Source: Streptomyces formicae (lineage in GTDB: Bacteria; Actinomycetota; Actinomycetes; Streptomycetales; Streptomycetaceae). Taken from it: a DNA stretch of 64,000 bases. A program made the position numbers and the translations under genes. Under the pieces are notes generated by a model that made no database searches, was not told the DNA's origin, and saw only the letters and a program-made list of their open reading frames with translations. The stretch lies in contig NZ_CP071872.1 of NCBI RefSeq assembly GCF_022647665.1, positions 8,060,001 to 8,124,000 on the forward strand, read 5' to 3'. Of this stretch, positions 44,028 to 52,303 are shown one piece after another; the first letter of the stretch is position 1; each line of letters begins with the position of its first letter.

Positions 44028-44245
44028 GCTGCTCGGGAGTTACCAGGAACTCACGCCTTGGGTGGGGGGTCGTTCGCGACATGGTCCCCGGCGGGCAGGC
44101 GGACGTCACTCGTGGATTCAAGGTCGAGGTCGGTGAGCGCCAGGCAGCGGTGGACTTGGCCGTGGTCGTTGGATACGGCTTCGCGATCACTTCTGTCGCC
44201 AGGGACGCGCGGAAAAACGTGATCGCGGCGGTGGAGCGGATGTCC
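44028..44245 (+). pseudogene. Asp23/Gls24-family fragment, frameshifted
   Basis: AARELPGTHALGGGSFA in one frame continues as VRDMVPGGQADVTRGFKVEV and AAVDLAVVVGYGFAITSVAR...NVIAAVERM in the next. This is the core of a Gls24/Asp23 envelope-stress protein, missing both ends and broken once. Confidence 0.65.
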
Positions 44246-44346
44246 GTGTCACCGCAGGGTGCCGTGGAAGCGGTACGGCGGATGCGCTCGCCTACCTGTG
44301 TCTCCGGCCCGCGAAGGCGGCCGTCGACCGCCCTGGTCAACGGGGA

Positions 44347-44387
44347 CGGCCTGCGCCCCTGGACGGTTCGTCCAGGGGCGCAGGCCG
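44347..44387. terminator. 18-bp perfect hairpin terminator
   Basis: CGGCCTGCGCCCCTGGAC (44347-44364) pairs perfectly with GTCCAGGGGCGCAGGCCG (44370-44387) around a 5-nt loop. It lies about 100 bp beyond the 3' end of the ice-binding-like gene and could also stop plus-strand transcription. Confidence 0.7.
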
Positions 44388-44483
44388 CTTCGCTGCGGAC
44401 GGAACAGGTCTCTCGCGGACGGGAGGCTCCGCGCTTCTCAAGGGCTGCGATGCTGCGATACCGCCCTGAGGACGACCGGGTCG

Positions 44484-45698
44484 TCAGTCCTTGGGATCGC
44501 CCTTCTTGGGGCCACCTTTCTTGGGTCCGTGGTCGTCCCGGTCGTCATGGTCCCGACCGTGATCGCGGTCTTTGCCCGGCTTACCGGCAGGCCCCGACGG
44601 CCCGGCAGGTCCGGACGGTCCAGCAGGTCCGGACGGTCCAGCAGGTCCCGACGGTCCAGCAGGCCCGGTAGGTCCAGGAGGCCCGGACGGCCCTCCGGCA
44701 GGCCCCGACGGCCCGGCAGGTCCGGACGGTCCAGCAGGTCCCGACGGTCCAGCAGGCCCGGACGGTCCGGTGGACCCGGTAGGTCCAGGAGGCCCGGACG
44801 GTCCGGTGGACCCGGTAGGTCCAGGAGGCCCGGACGGTCCGGTGGACCCGGTAGGTCCAGGAGGCCCGGACGGTCCGGTGGACCCGGTAGGTCCAGGAGG
44901 CCCTGTCGGCCCGGGCGGGCCAGTGGGTCCGGGTGGGCCTGTCATGCAGACCGCCCTCGTGATCACGTTACTGTCCAGCGTGACCGCGCCATTGCGCGCC
45001 AGCGCCCGGCCCTCGACCGCCGTATTGGTGTTCACCGTGACGGACGTCAGGGCAAGGATGTTGCCCTTGAAGAAGGAATTGGTGTCGAGGGTGGCGGAGC
45101 TTCCCACCTGCCAGAACACGTTGCATGCCTGTGCTCCGTTGACGAGCTGGACGTTGCTCCCCGGAGCGGTGATCAGCGTGGAGCCGATCTGGAAGATGAA
45201 GACGGCGTTGGGGTCGCCCTGGGCGTCGAGGGTGACGGTCCCCGTGAGGTTCTGGGACGACGAAGCGTTGTAGACGCCGGGTGTCAGTGTCAGTCCGCCG
45301 AGGTCGCCCGGGGAGGTCAGGCTGGCGGTGGGGGCCCGGCTGGCCGCGTCGTTGTAGGCGATGGTCAGGTCGGACTGGGCCTGAGCAGCCGGCGCATCGG
45401 CGACGTGCTGCACTCCGTTGACGATTCCGGGCGGAAAGCCCGTCACCGAGGACCCAGGGCTGACTCCCAGGTCGCCGTTGACGACCGTGGGACCCGTATT
45501 GGTGACGGTTGAACCGGCCAGCACCGCGTAGCTCATGGCAGTTCCCAGCCCCACAGGAGCCTCAGCAGCGCGCGCAAGGTTGGAGACCATGGTGATCGCC
45601 ATCACCAGCGCGGCTGCGGGCAGCAATAGGAGAGTTGTTCTGAGTCTGCCTTTTCGCCGCTTGCCAGGCGGGGCGGAGGGGGCGGCATTCACTGCCAT
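44484..45698 (-). CDS. Exported DUF3494 (ice-binding-like) protein with collagen-like tail
   Basis: A 404-residue exported protein from ATG 45698, behind AAAGGA. A basic N terminus (GKRRKGRLRTT) and a helix (LLLLPAAALVMAITMVSNL) export it. Residues about 50-240 form an ice-binding-protein fold: YAVLAGSTVTNTGPTVVNGD, PGVYNASSSQNLTGTVTLDA, FIFQIGSTLITA, VFWQVGSSATL. Then about 110 residues of Gly-X-Y collagen-like repeats (GPPGPTGPPGP, GPSGPAGPSG) and a charged Asp/His/Lys tail follow. DUF3494 proteins bind ice or act as adhesins; a surface fibre is plausible here. A 36-bp DNA repeat underlies the GSTGPSGPPGPT blocks. Confidence 0.9.
   Translation of the reverse strand: MAVNAAPSAPPGKRRKGRLRTTLLLLPAAALVMAITMVSNLARAAEAPVGLGTAMSYAVLAGSTVTNTGPTVVNGDLGVSPGSSVTGFPPGIVNGVQHVADAPAAQAQSDLTIAYNDAASRAPTASLTSPGDLGGLTLTPGVYNASSSQNLTGTVTLDAQGDPNAVFIFQIGSTLITAPGSNVQLVNGAQACNVFWQVGSSATLDTNSFFKGNILALTSVTVNTNTAVEGRALARNGAVTLDSNVITRAVCMTGPPGPTGPPGPTGPPGPTGSTGPSGPPGPTGSTGPSGPPGPTGSTGPSGPPGPTGSTGPSGPAGPSGPAGPSGPAGPSGPAGGPSGPPGPTGPAGPSGPAGPSGPAGPSGPAGPSGPAGKPGKDRDHGRDHDDRDDHGPKKGGPKKGDPKD
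44575..44945 (-). repeat. Tandem repeats coding collagen-like Gly-X-Y
   Basis: Two repeat families are visible: 18-bp units coding GPSGPA near 44575-44760 and 36-bp units coding GSTGPSGPPGPT near 44765-44905. Copy number probably varies between strains. Not a CRISPR: units are contiguous and in frame. Confidence 0.85.
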
Positions 45699-45991
45699 GG
45701 GACGAGTCCTTTCATGTCGCTGTCGACCTCGATCGGCACCGTCGCAACGAGATCCCGCGGACTCACCCGAGCGCAGGACCAGGAAACGACCGACAGCGAG
45801 AGGTAGTGACGGAACGTCACTTAACCAGAGAAATGACTGATACCAGGACAAAGTGAATCCCTTGAGGCCGAAAGTGTGAGAACGGTCGACCATTCGCCCT
45901 ACCAGTCAGACGCCCGGACCACCGGCTCGTCAGGGTGCCGAGCTTCGGCGGTTCGTCCGGGACGCAGGTCCCGTCCCGGCCCTGGCCGGCG
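45699..45991. other. Intergenic region upstream of the ice-binding-like gene
   Basis: Holds the AAAGGA ribosome binding site of the minus-strand gene and, presumably, its promoter. Nothing else supported. Confidence 0.35.
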
Positions 45992-46183
45992 ATGCGGGTG
46001 ACGCGAATCCGAGAGCCTGATGGGATGGATGCGGTACGTCTGCGCCTGCTGAACCGCTGGCAGGCCGATGGCCTCAAAGGAAGACTGGGCGACCTGTACG
46101 TCGAGTCTTCCGACACAGCCGCCGGTGAGGCGTACCGCAACCGCCAGGACTTCCTGCGCCGCGGAACGGGCGATCGGCACTGA
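45992..46183 (+). pseudogene. N-terminal fragment of GNAT-like acetyltransferase
   Basis: MRVTRIREPDGMDAVRLRLL continues to RLGDLYVESSDTAAGEAYRN, RQDFLRR and stops after 63 residues. The pattern matches the beginning of a Streptomyces GNAT-like family where residues such as LYVESY...GEEYRDRQDFLRRL precede the acetyl-CoA fold; the catalytic part is absent. Confidence 0.45.
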
Positions 46184-46276
46184 GGGCTATTCCCGCGAAA
46201 GGCCAGGGAGGAGGGCGCTTAAGGGTGTTGAAGGGACCGGGCCGCTGCCCGGGACATTGCTCGGCATGCGGCCGGC

Positions 46277-47518
46277 TCACTCCAGGGCGGCGAGGTGGTC
46301 GGCGGCGCCGCCTCGCCACTCGATCAGGAAAAGGGTCGCGTCGTCACTGGTGCTCCCGCCCCGCTCCTCCTTCAGGGCGTGGGAGAGGGAGCGCACCGCC
46401 GCCCGCACTCCCTCCTCTGTCTGCTCGATGCGGTTGACCCAGTGGATGAGCTGTTCCTCGCCGAACTGCTCTTCGCCGGCTTCGTGCTCCTCGATCAGGC
46501 CGTCGGTGAAGCACAGCACCCGGTCGCCGCGTTGGAGTACCTGCTCGCTGACCTGGGGCTCCTCACCGCCGAAGCCGACCGGGAGGGTGGTCGGGCCCTC
46601 CAGGTGCCGCAGGACCTTGTGGTCGCGGATCAGCAGGGGTGCGGGGTGTCCCGCGTTGACCCACTGCAGGTGGCCCGTTGTGATGTTCAAGCGCATCATC
46701 TGTGCCGTGACGAAGTGTTCGGGCCCGAACTGCTCGGCGACGGCCCGATCCATGAACGCATAGATCTCGGGCAGGCCGATGCCGGCACGCCTGGAGTGCC
46801 GGTAGGCACCGACGGCGACGGTGGCCATCGTGGCAGCGTTGAGGCCGTGGCCCATCGCATCGACCACGGCCACATGCAGGATGTCGTCATTGAGTGCGTA
46901 GTCGAAGCTGTCGCCGGCGACGTTGTAGGCGGGTTCCAGGATTCCGGCCACCGCGACCTGGGGAACGGACATCGCCAGCGGTGGGAGCAGAGACCACTGG
47001 ATCTCCGCGGCCACACTCATGGGTTCGCGGCGCCGGGTGAGGAAGAACTGGTCGGTGTAGCTGTGCTTGGTGACCAGCATGTCGGCGATCAGTCCGGCGA
47101 GTCTGCGCAGCAGGCGCCGGTCGTCGTCGTCGACGGTCTCCAGGGTGAGAGCCAGGACTCCCACCTGGTCGCTGCCGTCCAGCAACGGCAGATACATCCG
47201 GACGGCGTCGGCCTGCGGTACCTCGACAGGAGTCGCGTTCAGGAAGGCCGTGCCGGCATGGGAGCCACCGATCGGCTCGGGCTCACCGACGCTCAGCCCC
47301 CTGCCCGGCAGCGGCACAAGCAGGAGCTGTGCATAGTCCTGCAGGAGGATCGAGATGTCCCGGCCACCGACCCGGGCAACCTCTTCCGCGATCAGCGGGG
47401 CGACCAGCTGCGGCGGCATCTCGTGGGCCCGGTCCAGCAGCACCCCCAGAAGCCGCTCACCGAACCCCTCCGACCGGTCCACCACGCCCTTGCCCGCCTG
47501 CCGCTCCCTCTCCGCCAT
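46277..47518 (-). CDS. PP2C/SpoIIE-type serine phosphatase with N-terminal GAF domain
   Basis: A 413-residue phosphatase. GAF-like domain at about 25-165 (PLLDGSDQVGVLALTLE) and SpoIIE domain from about 175 (EIQWSLLPPLAMSVPQVAVA, YNVAGDSFDYALNDDILHVA, VVDAMGHGLNAATMATVAVG, LQWVNAGHPAPLLI, VLCFTDGLIEEHEAGE, SDDATLFLIEW). Metal-binding Asp residues are intact, unlike the copy at 19070-20575. Probably dephosphorylates an anti-sigma factor antagonist in response to a small ligand. Inside the inserted segment. Confidence 0.9.
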   Translation of the reverse strand: MAERERQAGKGVVDRSEGFGERLLGVLLDRAHEMPPQLVAPLIAEEVARVGGRDISILLQDYAQLLLVPLPGRGLSVGEPEPIGGSHAGTAFLNATPVEVPQADAVRMYLPLLDGSDQVGVLALTLETVDDDDRRLLRRLAGLIADMLVTKHSYTDQFFLTRRREPMSVAAEIQWSLLPPLAMSVPQVAVAGILEPAYNVAGDSFDYALNDDILHVAVVDAMGHGLNAATMATVAVGAYRHSRRAGIGLPEIYAFMDRAVAEQFGPEHFVTAQMMRLNITTGHLQWVNAGHPAPLLIRDHKVLRHLEGPTTLPVGFGGEEPQVSEQVLQRGDRVLCFTDGLIEEHEAGEEQFGEEQLIHWVNRIEQTEEGVRAAVRSLSHALKEERGGSTSDDATLFLIEWRGGAADHLAALE

Positions 47519-48047
47519 CGCCTCACCCTTTCACCCGCTGGCCTGATGCCACCTTCCCTGCTAAGCCGACTGTCTCCAACGGGCAGGTCACCGGGCGGCC
47601 TGTTGCTTGGCTTCAGTGGTTTATGCACACCAGAATCCGCTCGAAGACCAACTCAGGCGATCTGTCCACACGGACGCCTGTCACGGCCGTGATCAATTTG
47701 CACAGCATGATCCGACCAACCGGCCTATAGGTCCCCCTGCGGCAATGGCAGCATGTCGGGCTCTTTCAAGAGCGCGTTGCTCTCAACCAGATCGTCGAAG
47801 CGATGCGGCAGTAACCGTAGGCGGTGACTGCGGCGAGGTCGGACTGATTGGGCGCGCCGTGTGGGCTTCACCCGAGCGGAGTGGCAAGCGGGACTCGGCC
47901 GCCATTTCACCGGATGGGGGGGCGGCGACGAGGACGATGGCGATGATCAGGAGATAGAACAGGCCCTCCGCCACGGCGCCGATGAGTCCCTGGATGACGG
48001 CCAGGAGGGGCACAACAACAAGATCGCCGTACGGAGAAAACGCACAA
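47519..48047. other. Intergenic span near the right insertion junction
   Basis: About 530 bp with no confident gene. A minus-strand frame from GTG 48013 encodes a hydrophobic stretch (VIQGLIGAVAEGLFYLLIIA) but has no ribosome binding site; it may be a broken membrane gene. Confidence 0.35.
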
Positions 48048-48075
48048 CGGCCCCGGTGTATACACACCGGGGCCG
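48048..48075. terminator. 12-bp perfect hairpin at the insertion junction
   Basis: CGGCCCCGGTGT (48048-48059) pairs with ACACCGGGGCCG (48064-48075) with a 4-nt loop, directly before the LLM C-terminal fragment. Confidence 0.6.
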
Positions 48076-48078
48076 CCC

Positions 48079-48165
48079 TTCCGGGTCGTCGCGGATTCCG
48101 TCTTCGCCGCGGACCAGCAGGTCTTCGAACGGATCGCGACCGAGGCCCTCGCACAGCTGCGCTGA
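48079..48165 (+). pseudogene. 3' fragment of LLM flavin-dependent oxidoreductase
   Basis: Reads FRVVADSVFAADQQVFERIA plus TEALAQLR-stop, matching the end of the intact paralogue (IADSDFAADQAVFEEIATEA, TAQLR-stop). Same strand as the 5' fragment at 42549; the two are separated by about 5.3 kb. Confidence 0.8.
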
Positions 48166-48269
48166 GCCGAGGGCCGGAGAGGGGCGTGCGATTACTCCAC
48201 GTCAGGGGGCGTGCACTCAAATGTGCACCCTCCTGCACGGCCGTGCGCCTGATACGGGAGAATGCAGGG

Positions 48270-49142
48270 GTGACCTCAGCTAACGATCCCCTGCCGCTTC
48301 CCGCCAACGTCCGGCTGATCGCCACCGACCTCGACGGCACCCTGCTGCGCGACGACAAGTCCGTCTCGGACCGTACCGTCGCGGCACTCGCCGCCGCCGA
48401 AGAGGCCGGTATCGAGGTCTTCTTCGTCACCGGCCGCCCGGCCCGGTGGATGGACGTCGTCAGCGAACACGTCCACGGCCATGGCCTGGCCATCTGCGCG
48501 AACGGCGCCGCCGTGGTCGATCTGCACACCGGGGGCAGGCTGATCCAGGCCCGCCCGCTGGAGCGGTCGACCGCGCTCGATGTCGTCGGGACGCTGCGCG
48601 AGGCGGCGCCCGGCACCTCGTTCGCCGTCGAGCTGAGCACCGGAATCCACTACGAGCCGGAATACCCGCCCTTCCACCTCGACCCGGGCGCCACCGTCGC
48701 CACCGCCGAGAAGCTGCTCAACGAGGACGGCCCCGACTCCGGCGCCCCGGTGCTCAAGCTGCTCGCCCACCACGGGGAGCTCACCCCCGACGGCTTTCTC
48801 GACCTGGCCCGCATCGCCGCCGGCCAGCTCGCCTCGTTCACCCGGTCCAGCCCGACCGCACTGCTCGAGGTCAGCGGTCCGGGCGTGTCCAAGGCATCCA
48901 CGCTCGCGCTGTGCTGCGCACAGCGCGGGATCTCGTCGGACGAGGTCGTGGCGTTCGGGGACATGCCCAACGACATCGAGATGCTGACCTGGGCGGGCAC
49001 GTCGTACGCGATGGGCAACGCCCACCCGGACGTGATCGCCGCCGCCTCCGGCCGGACCGTCGCCAACAACGAGGACGGCGTCGCGATCGTCATCGAGCAG
49101 ATCCTCGCCGCGCGCGGGGACGGGCCGGACCGCGCGTCGTAA
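48270..49142 (+). CDS. HAD hydrolase, Cof/IIB subfamily
   Basis: A 290-residue phosphatase: motif I LIATDLDGTLLRDDKSV, motif II FFVTGRPARWMD, cap domain in the middle, motif III Lys in GVSKASTLAL, motif IV FGDMPNDIEMLTWAG. GTG 48270 was chosen (AGGGG just upstream). Similar in plan to the enzyme encoded after serS. Substrate unknown. Confidence 0.9.
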   Translation: MTSANDPLPLPANVRLIATDLDGTLLRDDKSVSDRTVAALAAAEEAGIEVFFVTGRPARWMDVVSEHVHGHGLAICANGAAVVDLHTGGRLIQARPLERSTALDVVGTLREAAPGTSFAVELSTGIHYEPEYPPFHLDPGATVATAEKLLNEDGPDSGAPVLKLLAHHGELTPDGFLDLARIAAGQLASFTRSSPTALLEVSGPGVSKASTLALCCAQRGISSDEVVAFGDMPNDIEMLTWAGTSYAMGNAHPDVIAAASGRTVANNEDGVAIVIEQILAARGDGPDRAS

Positions 49143-49206
49143 CCGGACCGGGCGCCCTAACAGCGTTGCGGGCGGCGCGGGCGTCGTCACCGGCGCGGCC
49201 GATGCG

Positions 49207-50256
49207 TCAGCCCAGCTGGACGCCGCGCTCGGCCAGCCAGGCCACCGGATCCACCGCCGACCCGTAGTACGGCGTGAGGCGCGCCTCGAAGTGCAGATGC
49301 GGCCCCGTCGAGTTCCCGGTCGTCCCCGCCTGCCCGACCCACTGGCCGGTGCTGACGAGTTCACCCTGGTCGACGGTGATCCCGGCGAGGTGGGCGTACT
49401 GCGTGTACCAGCCGCCCGCGTGCTCGATCACGACCTCCACGCCGAAGGCTCCGCCGCAGGAGACCGAGACCACCCGGCCCTCACCCACGGACCGCACCGG
49501 TGCTCCGATGCCGACGGCGAAGTCCTGCCCCGTGTGCCGGTGCGACCAGCGGCCGCCCGCGCTGTCGTACCCGGCCGACAGCGTGTAGTGCTCCACCGGC
49601 GACACCCAGTTGGGGCCCGCCTCCAGCGGCGGCTGGTCGAGCCGCTCCGCTCCGGAACACTCCCCGGACGCCGCACTGCGGTTGGCCTCCCCCTGCAGCA
49701 TCCACTGCGCCGACTCGAGCTTGGTCTCGATGCCCTGCTTCTGCCAGGCCAGCCTCGACGTGCGCTCCTCGAGGCGGAGCCAGGCGGCGCGCGCCCTCTC
49801 CTCCGCCCTGCTGGCCCGGTCCTCGGCCTTCTTGGTCTGGTCGAGCAGCCGGTTCACGGCCAGGTCCGCCTGCCACGACAGCTGCCAGCCGCGCATCATC
49901 TCGTCGGGGTCGTCGGCGAGCAGCAGCTTGGCCGTGACCGCCAGGGAGCCTCCCGAGCGGTACTGGGCGCGGGCGACGGCCCCGATCTTGTTGTGCAGCC
50001 CTTCGAGTTCACTGCGCTGTTCGGCCAGCCGCTGCTGTAGCCGCTCCGTGCGGGCGCGCTCGATCTCCGATGCGTGCAGGCCGCGCTCATACGATGCGGT
50101 GGCCTTCGCCACCTCGTCATAGAGGCGGAGCACCTCGGCGCCGACGGTGGGCCCGTCGTTGGCGGCGGCCGGTGATGCCGGGAGGACCAGCAGCAGGCAC
50201 AGCAGAGGCACGAGCATCAGCCGGTGCCGGCGCCGGTCGCGGTATTGGTGGCCCAT
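49207..50256 (-). CDS. Exported M23-family peptidase with coiled-coil
   Basis: A 349-residue protein with a signal peptide (MLVPLLCLLLVLPASPAAA) and a long coiled coil (residues about 45-200, SEIERARTERLQQRLAEQRS). The lysostaphin-type domain has zinc ligands in HTGQDFAV and HLHFEARL. The NlpD/EnvC-like layout suggests peptidoglycan hydrolysis or activation of an amidase during division or sporulation. ATG 50256 chosen; the frame extends 39 nt upstream. Confidence 0.9.
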   Translation of the reverse strand: MGHQYRDRRRHRLMLVPLLCLLLVLPASPAAANDGPTVGAEVLRLYDEVAKATASYERGLHASEIERARTERLQQRLAEQRSELEGLHNKIGAVARAQYRSGGSLAVTAKLLLADDPDEMMRGWQLSWQADLAVNRLLDQTKKAEDRASRAEERARAAWLRLEERTSRLAWQKQGIETKLESAQWMLQGEANRSAASGECSGAERLDQPPLEAGPNWVSPVEHYTLSAGYDSAGGRWSHRHTGQDFAVGIGAPVRSVGEGRVVSVSCGGAFGVEVVIEHAGGWYTQYAHLAGITVDQGELVSTGQWVGQAGTTGNSTGPHLHFEARLTPYYGSAVDPVAWLAERGVQLG

Positions 50257-50429
50257 TCTCGGATCTTCACACCGGATTTGTCCGATTCGCAGCATTTCGC
50301 CGGTGTCGTACGTCCACCTGGCCCAGCCAGGACGCGGGACCCGACCGGGCGGCGAGACGGTCCAGCGGGCCCCGGGGTCACGACCCGTCAGAACCGGCCC
50401 CTACCAGGCCAGTCGCACGAGGCGGCCGC

Positions 50430-52283
50430 TCAGGCGTCCGGCTGATCCTCACCGACGGCCGAGCCCGCGCGCGGCTGAAGAGGCGCTTCCCAGATCACCC
50501 TCGTACCGCCGCCGTCCTCCGCGATGCCTGGCTCGCACCAGCTCGATCCGCCCAGTGACTCGGCGCGACGCTGGAGATTGCGCAGACCGCTGCGCCGACC
50601 GCCCTCCGGAATGCCCACACCGTCGTCCGCGACCGACAGCCGCACCCCGGGCTCACCCTGCGCGTCATCCCGTACGCCGCGATCGTCGGCTGCGCCGTCC
50701 TCGTGGCCGCCGAGCCGTACGGTCGCGTCGACGACGACCTCGATGCGGGACGCGGCCGCGTGCCGGAAGGCGTTGGAGAGCGCCTCACGCAGCGCCGCGA
50801 TCAGGTTCTTGCCCGTCAGCTCGCCGACCACCGCGTCGACCGGGCCGAGGAAGCGGTGCGCGGGCTTGAAGCCCAGGGGCACGGCGGCCATGTTGATCTC
50901 CCGCAGCACGCGCGTGCGCAGCCCGGACGGCGCCTCCGCCGGCCCCTGCTGGAGCGCGAAGATGGCGGTGCGGATCTCCTGGATGGTCACGTCCAGTTCG
51001 TCGACCGCCTTGCCGACCCCCTCCTGCACGGCGGGCACGCGCGACTTGCGCTGCGCGCTCTCCAGCATCATCCCGGTGGCGAACAGCCGCTGGATCACCA
51101 GGTCGTGGAGGTCGCGCGCGATCCGGTCCCGGTCCTCGTACACGGCGAGCCGTTCCCGGTCCCGCTGCGCCTCGGCCATCATCAGCGCCACCGCGGCCTG
51201 CGAGGCGAACTGCGTGGCCAGGGTGCGTTCGGCCTCGGTGAACGGGCGCGCGCCACGCTCCCTCGGGGTGACCAGCGCACCGAGCACCCGGCCGCCGCTG
51301 TGCAGCGGCAGCAGCATGCCCGGCCCGTAGTCGCGCATCACATCGGTGATCAGGCGCGGATCGGTGGCGGCGTCCGCGACGAACACCGCCTCACCCGCGA
51401 GCAGTGAGGCGACGGCAGGGCTCTCCTCCGGGACGACGACGCCGAGCGGCACGGGGGGCTGCGGCCCGGAGGCGGCGACGATCTCCAGCCCGCCCTCGTC
51501 GGCCGGGAGCAGCACGATCCCGGCTGCGGCTCCGGCGAGCCTGCGCGCCTGTTCCGCGACGACAGTGAGGGCGTCGTCCGCGTCACCGCCGGAGAGCAGC
51601 GCGGTGGTGACGGCGACCGAGCCGTCGATCCAGCGCTCGCGCTGCCGGGCCGCCTCGTACAGGCGGGCGTTGCCGATCGCGATGCCCGCCTCGGTCGCGA
51701 GGACCCGCAGCATATGGAGGTCGTACTCGCTGAACTCGGCGCCGCCGACCTCGTCGCCCGCGGCCCCGCCGCCCCGTTTCTCCGCCAGATAGAGATTGCC
51801 GAAGATCTCGCCCTGGACCCGGATCGGTACGCCGAGGAAGGTCCTCATCGGCGGATGCCCCGGGGGAAACCCGGCGGCGCGCGGATCCCGCGTCAGATCC
51901 GCGAGCCGGATCGGCTCGGGATGGTGGATCAGCGCGCCGAGCAGCCCTTTGTGCCCGTCGGGCGGATGCCCGATGCGCCGCGCCACGTCCTCCGTGACCC
52001 CAGAGGTCACGAAGTCGGAGAGGCCCTTGCCCTCGTCGTCGACGACGCCGATGGCCGCGTACCGGGCGCAGGCGAGCTCCGCTGCGGTCTCGCAGATCCG
52101 GTCGAGGGTGGAGTGCAGCTCCAGACCCGTGCCGATGGAACGCATCGCTTCCAGCAGCTGGGGGACGCGGGCGGTGAGCTCGGTGGACAGTCCCTGGAGG
52201 CTGCGGGTGGCCTGGGCGGCAGCTTCGAGAGGTCCCTCCGGCTGCGGGGGACCCTCGGGATCCCTCATCTCGGGCGCTGTCAT
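50430..52283 (-). CDS. GAF-domain sensor histidine kinase (DevS-like)
   Basis: A 617-residue soluble kinase. Two GAF domains (about 60-200 and 220-370), then HisKA_3 with phosphoacceptor His in RIARDLHDLVIQRLFATGMM, and a HATPase (ALREALSNAFRHAAASR, VADDGVGIPEGGRRSGLRNL). DevS/DosT-type kinases bind heme in GAF domains and sense O2 or NO; no proximal His can be assigned by eye. Its place 20 bp after cydCD fits a redox sensing role. Confidence 0.9.
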   Translation of the reverse strand: MTAPEMRDPEGPPQPEGPLEAAAQATRSLQGLSTELTARVPQLLEAMRSIGTGLELHSTLDRICETAAELACARYAAIGVVDDEGKGLSDFVTSGVTEDVARRIGHPPDGHKGLLGALIHHPEPIRLADLTRDPRAAGFPPGHPPMRTFLGVPIRVQGEIFGNLYLAEKRGGGAAGDEVGGAEFSEYDLHMLRVLATEAGIAIGNARLYEAARQRERWIDGSVAVTTALLSGGDADDALTVVAEQARRLAGAAAGIVLLPADEGGLEIVAASGPQPPVPLGVVVPEESPAVASLLAGEAVFVADAATDPRLITDVMRDYGPGMLLPLHSGGRVLGALVTPRERGARPFTEAERTLATQFASQAAVALMMAEAQRDRERLAVYEDRDRIARDLHDLVIQRLFATGMMLESAQRKSRVPAVQEGVGKAVDELDVTIQEIRTAIFALQQGPAEAPSGLRTRVLREINMAAVPLGFKPAHRFLGPVDAVVGELTGKNLIAALREALSNAFRHAAASRIEVVVDATVRLGGHEDGAADDRGVRDDAQGEPGVRLSVADDGVGIPEGGRRSGLRNLQRRAESLGGSSWCEPGIAEDGGGTRVIWEAPLQPRAGSAVGEDQPDA

Positions 52284-52303
52284 GCCCTTGAGCCTAATAA
52301 GCC

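Noticed and set aside
44575..44945. Regular repeats that could be taken for a CRISPR array
   Set aside because: They are contiguous, in frame and encode Gly-X-Y collagen-like repeats, with no unique spacers or cas genes.
47783..48013. A short minus-strand hydrophobic frame from GTG 48013
   Set aside because: No ribosome binding site or family match; kept only as a note in the intergenic entry.
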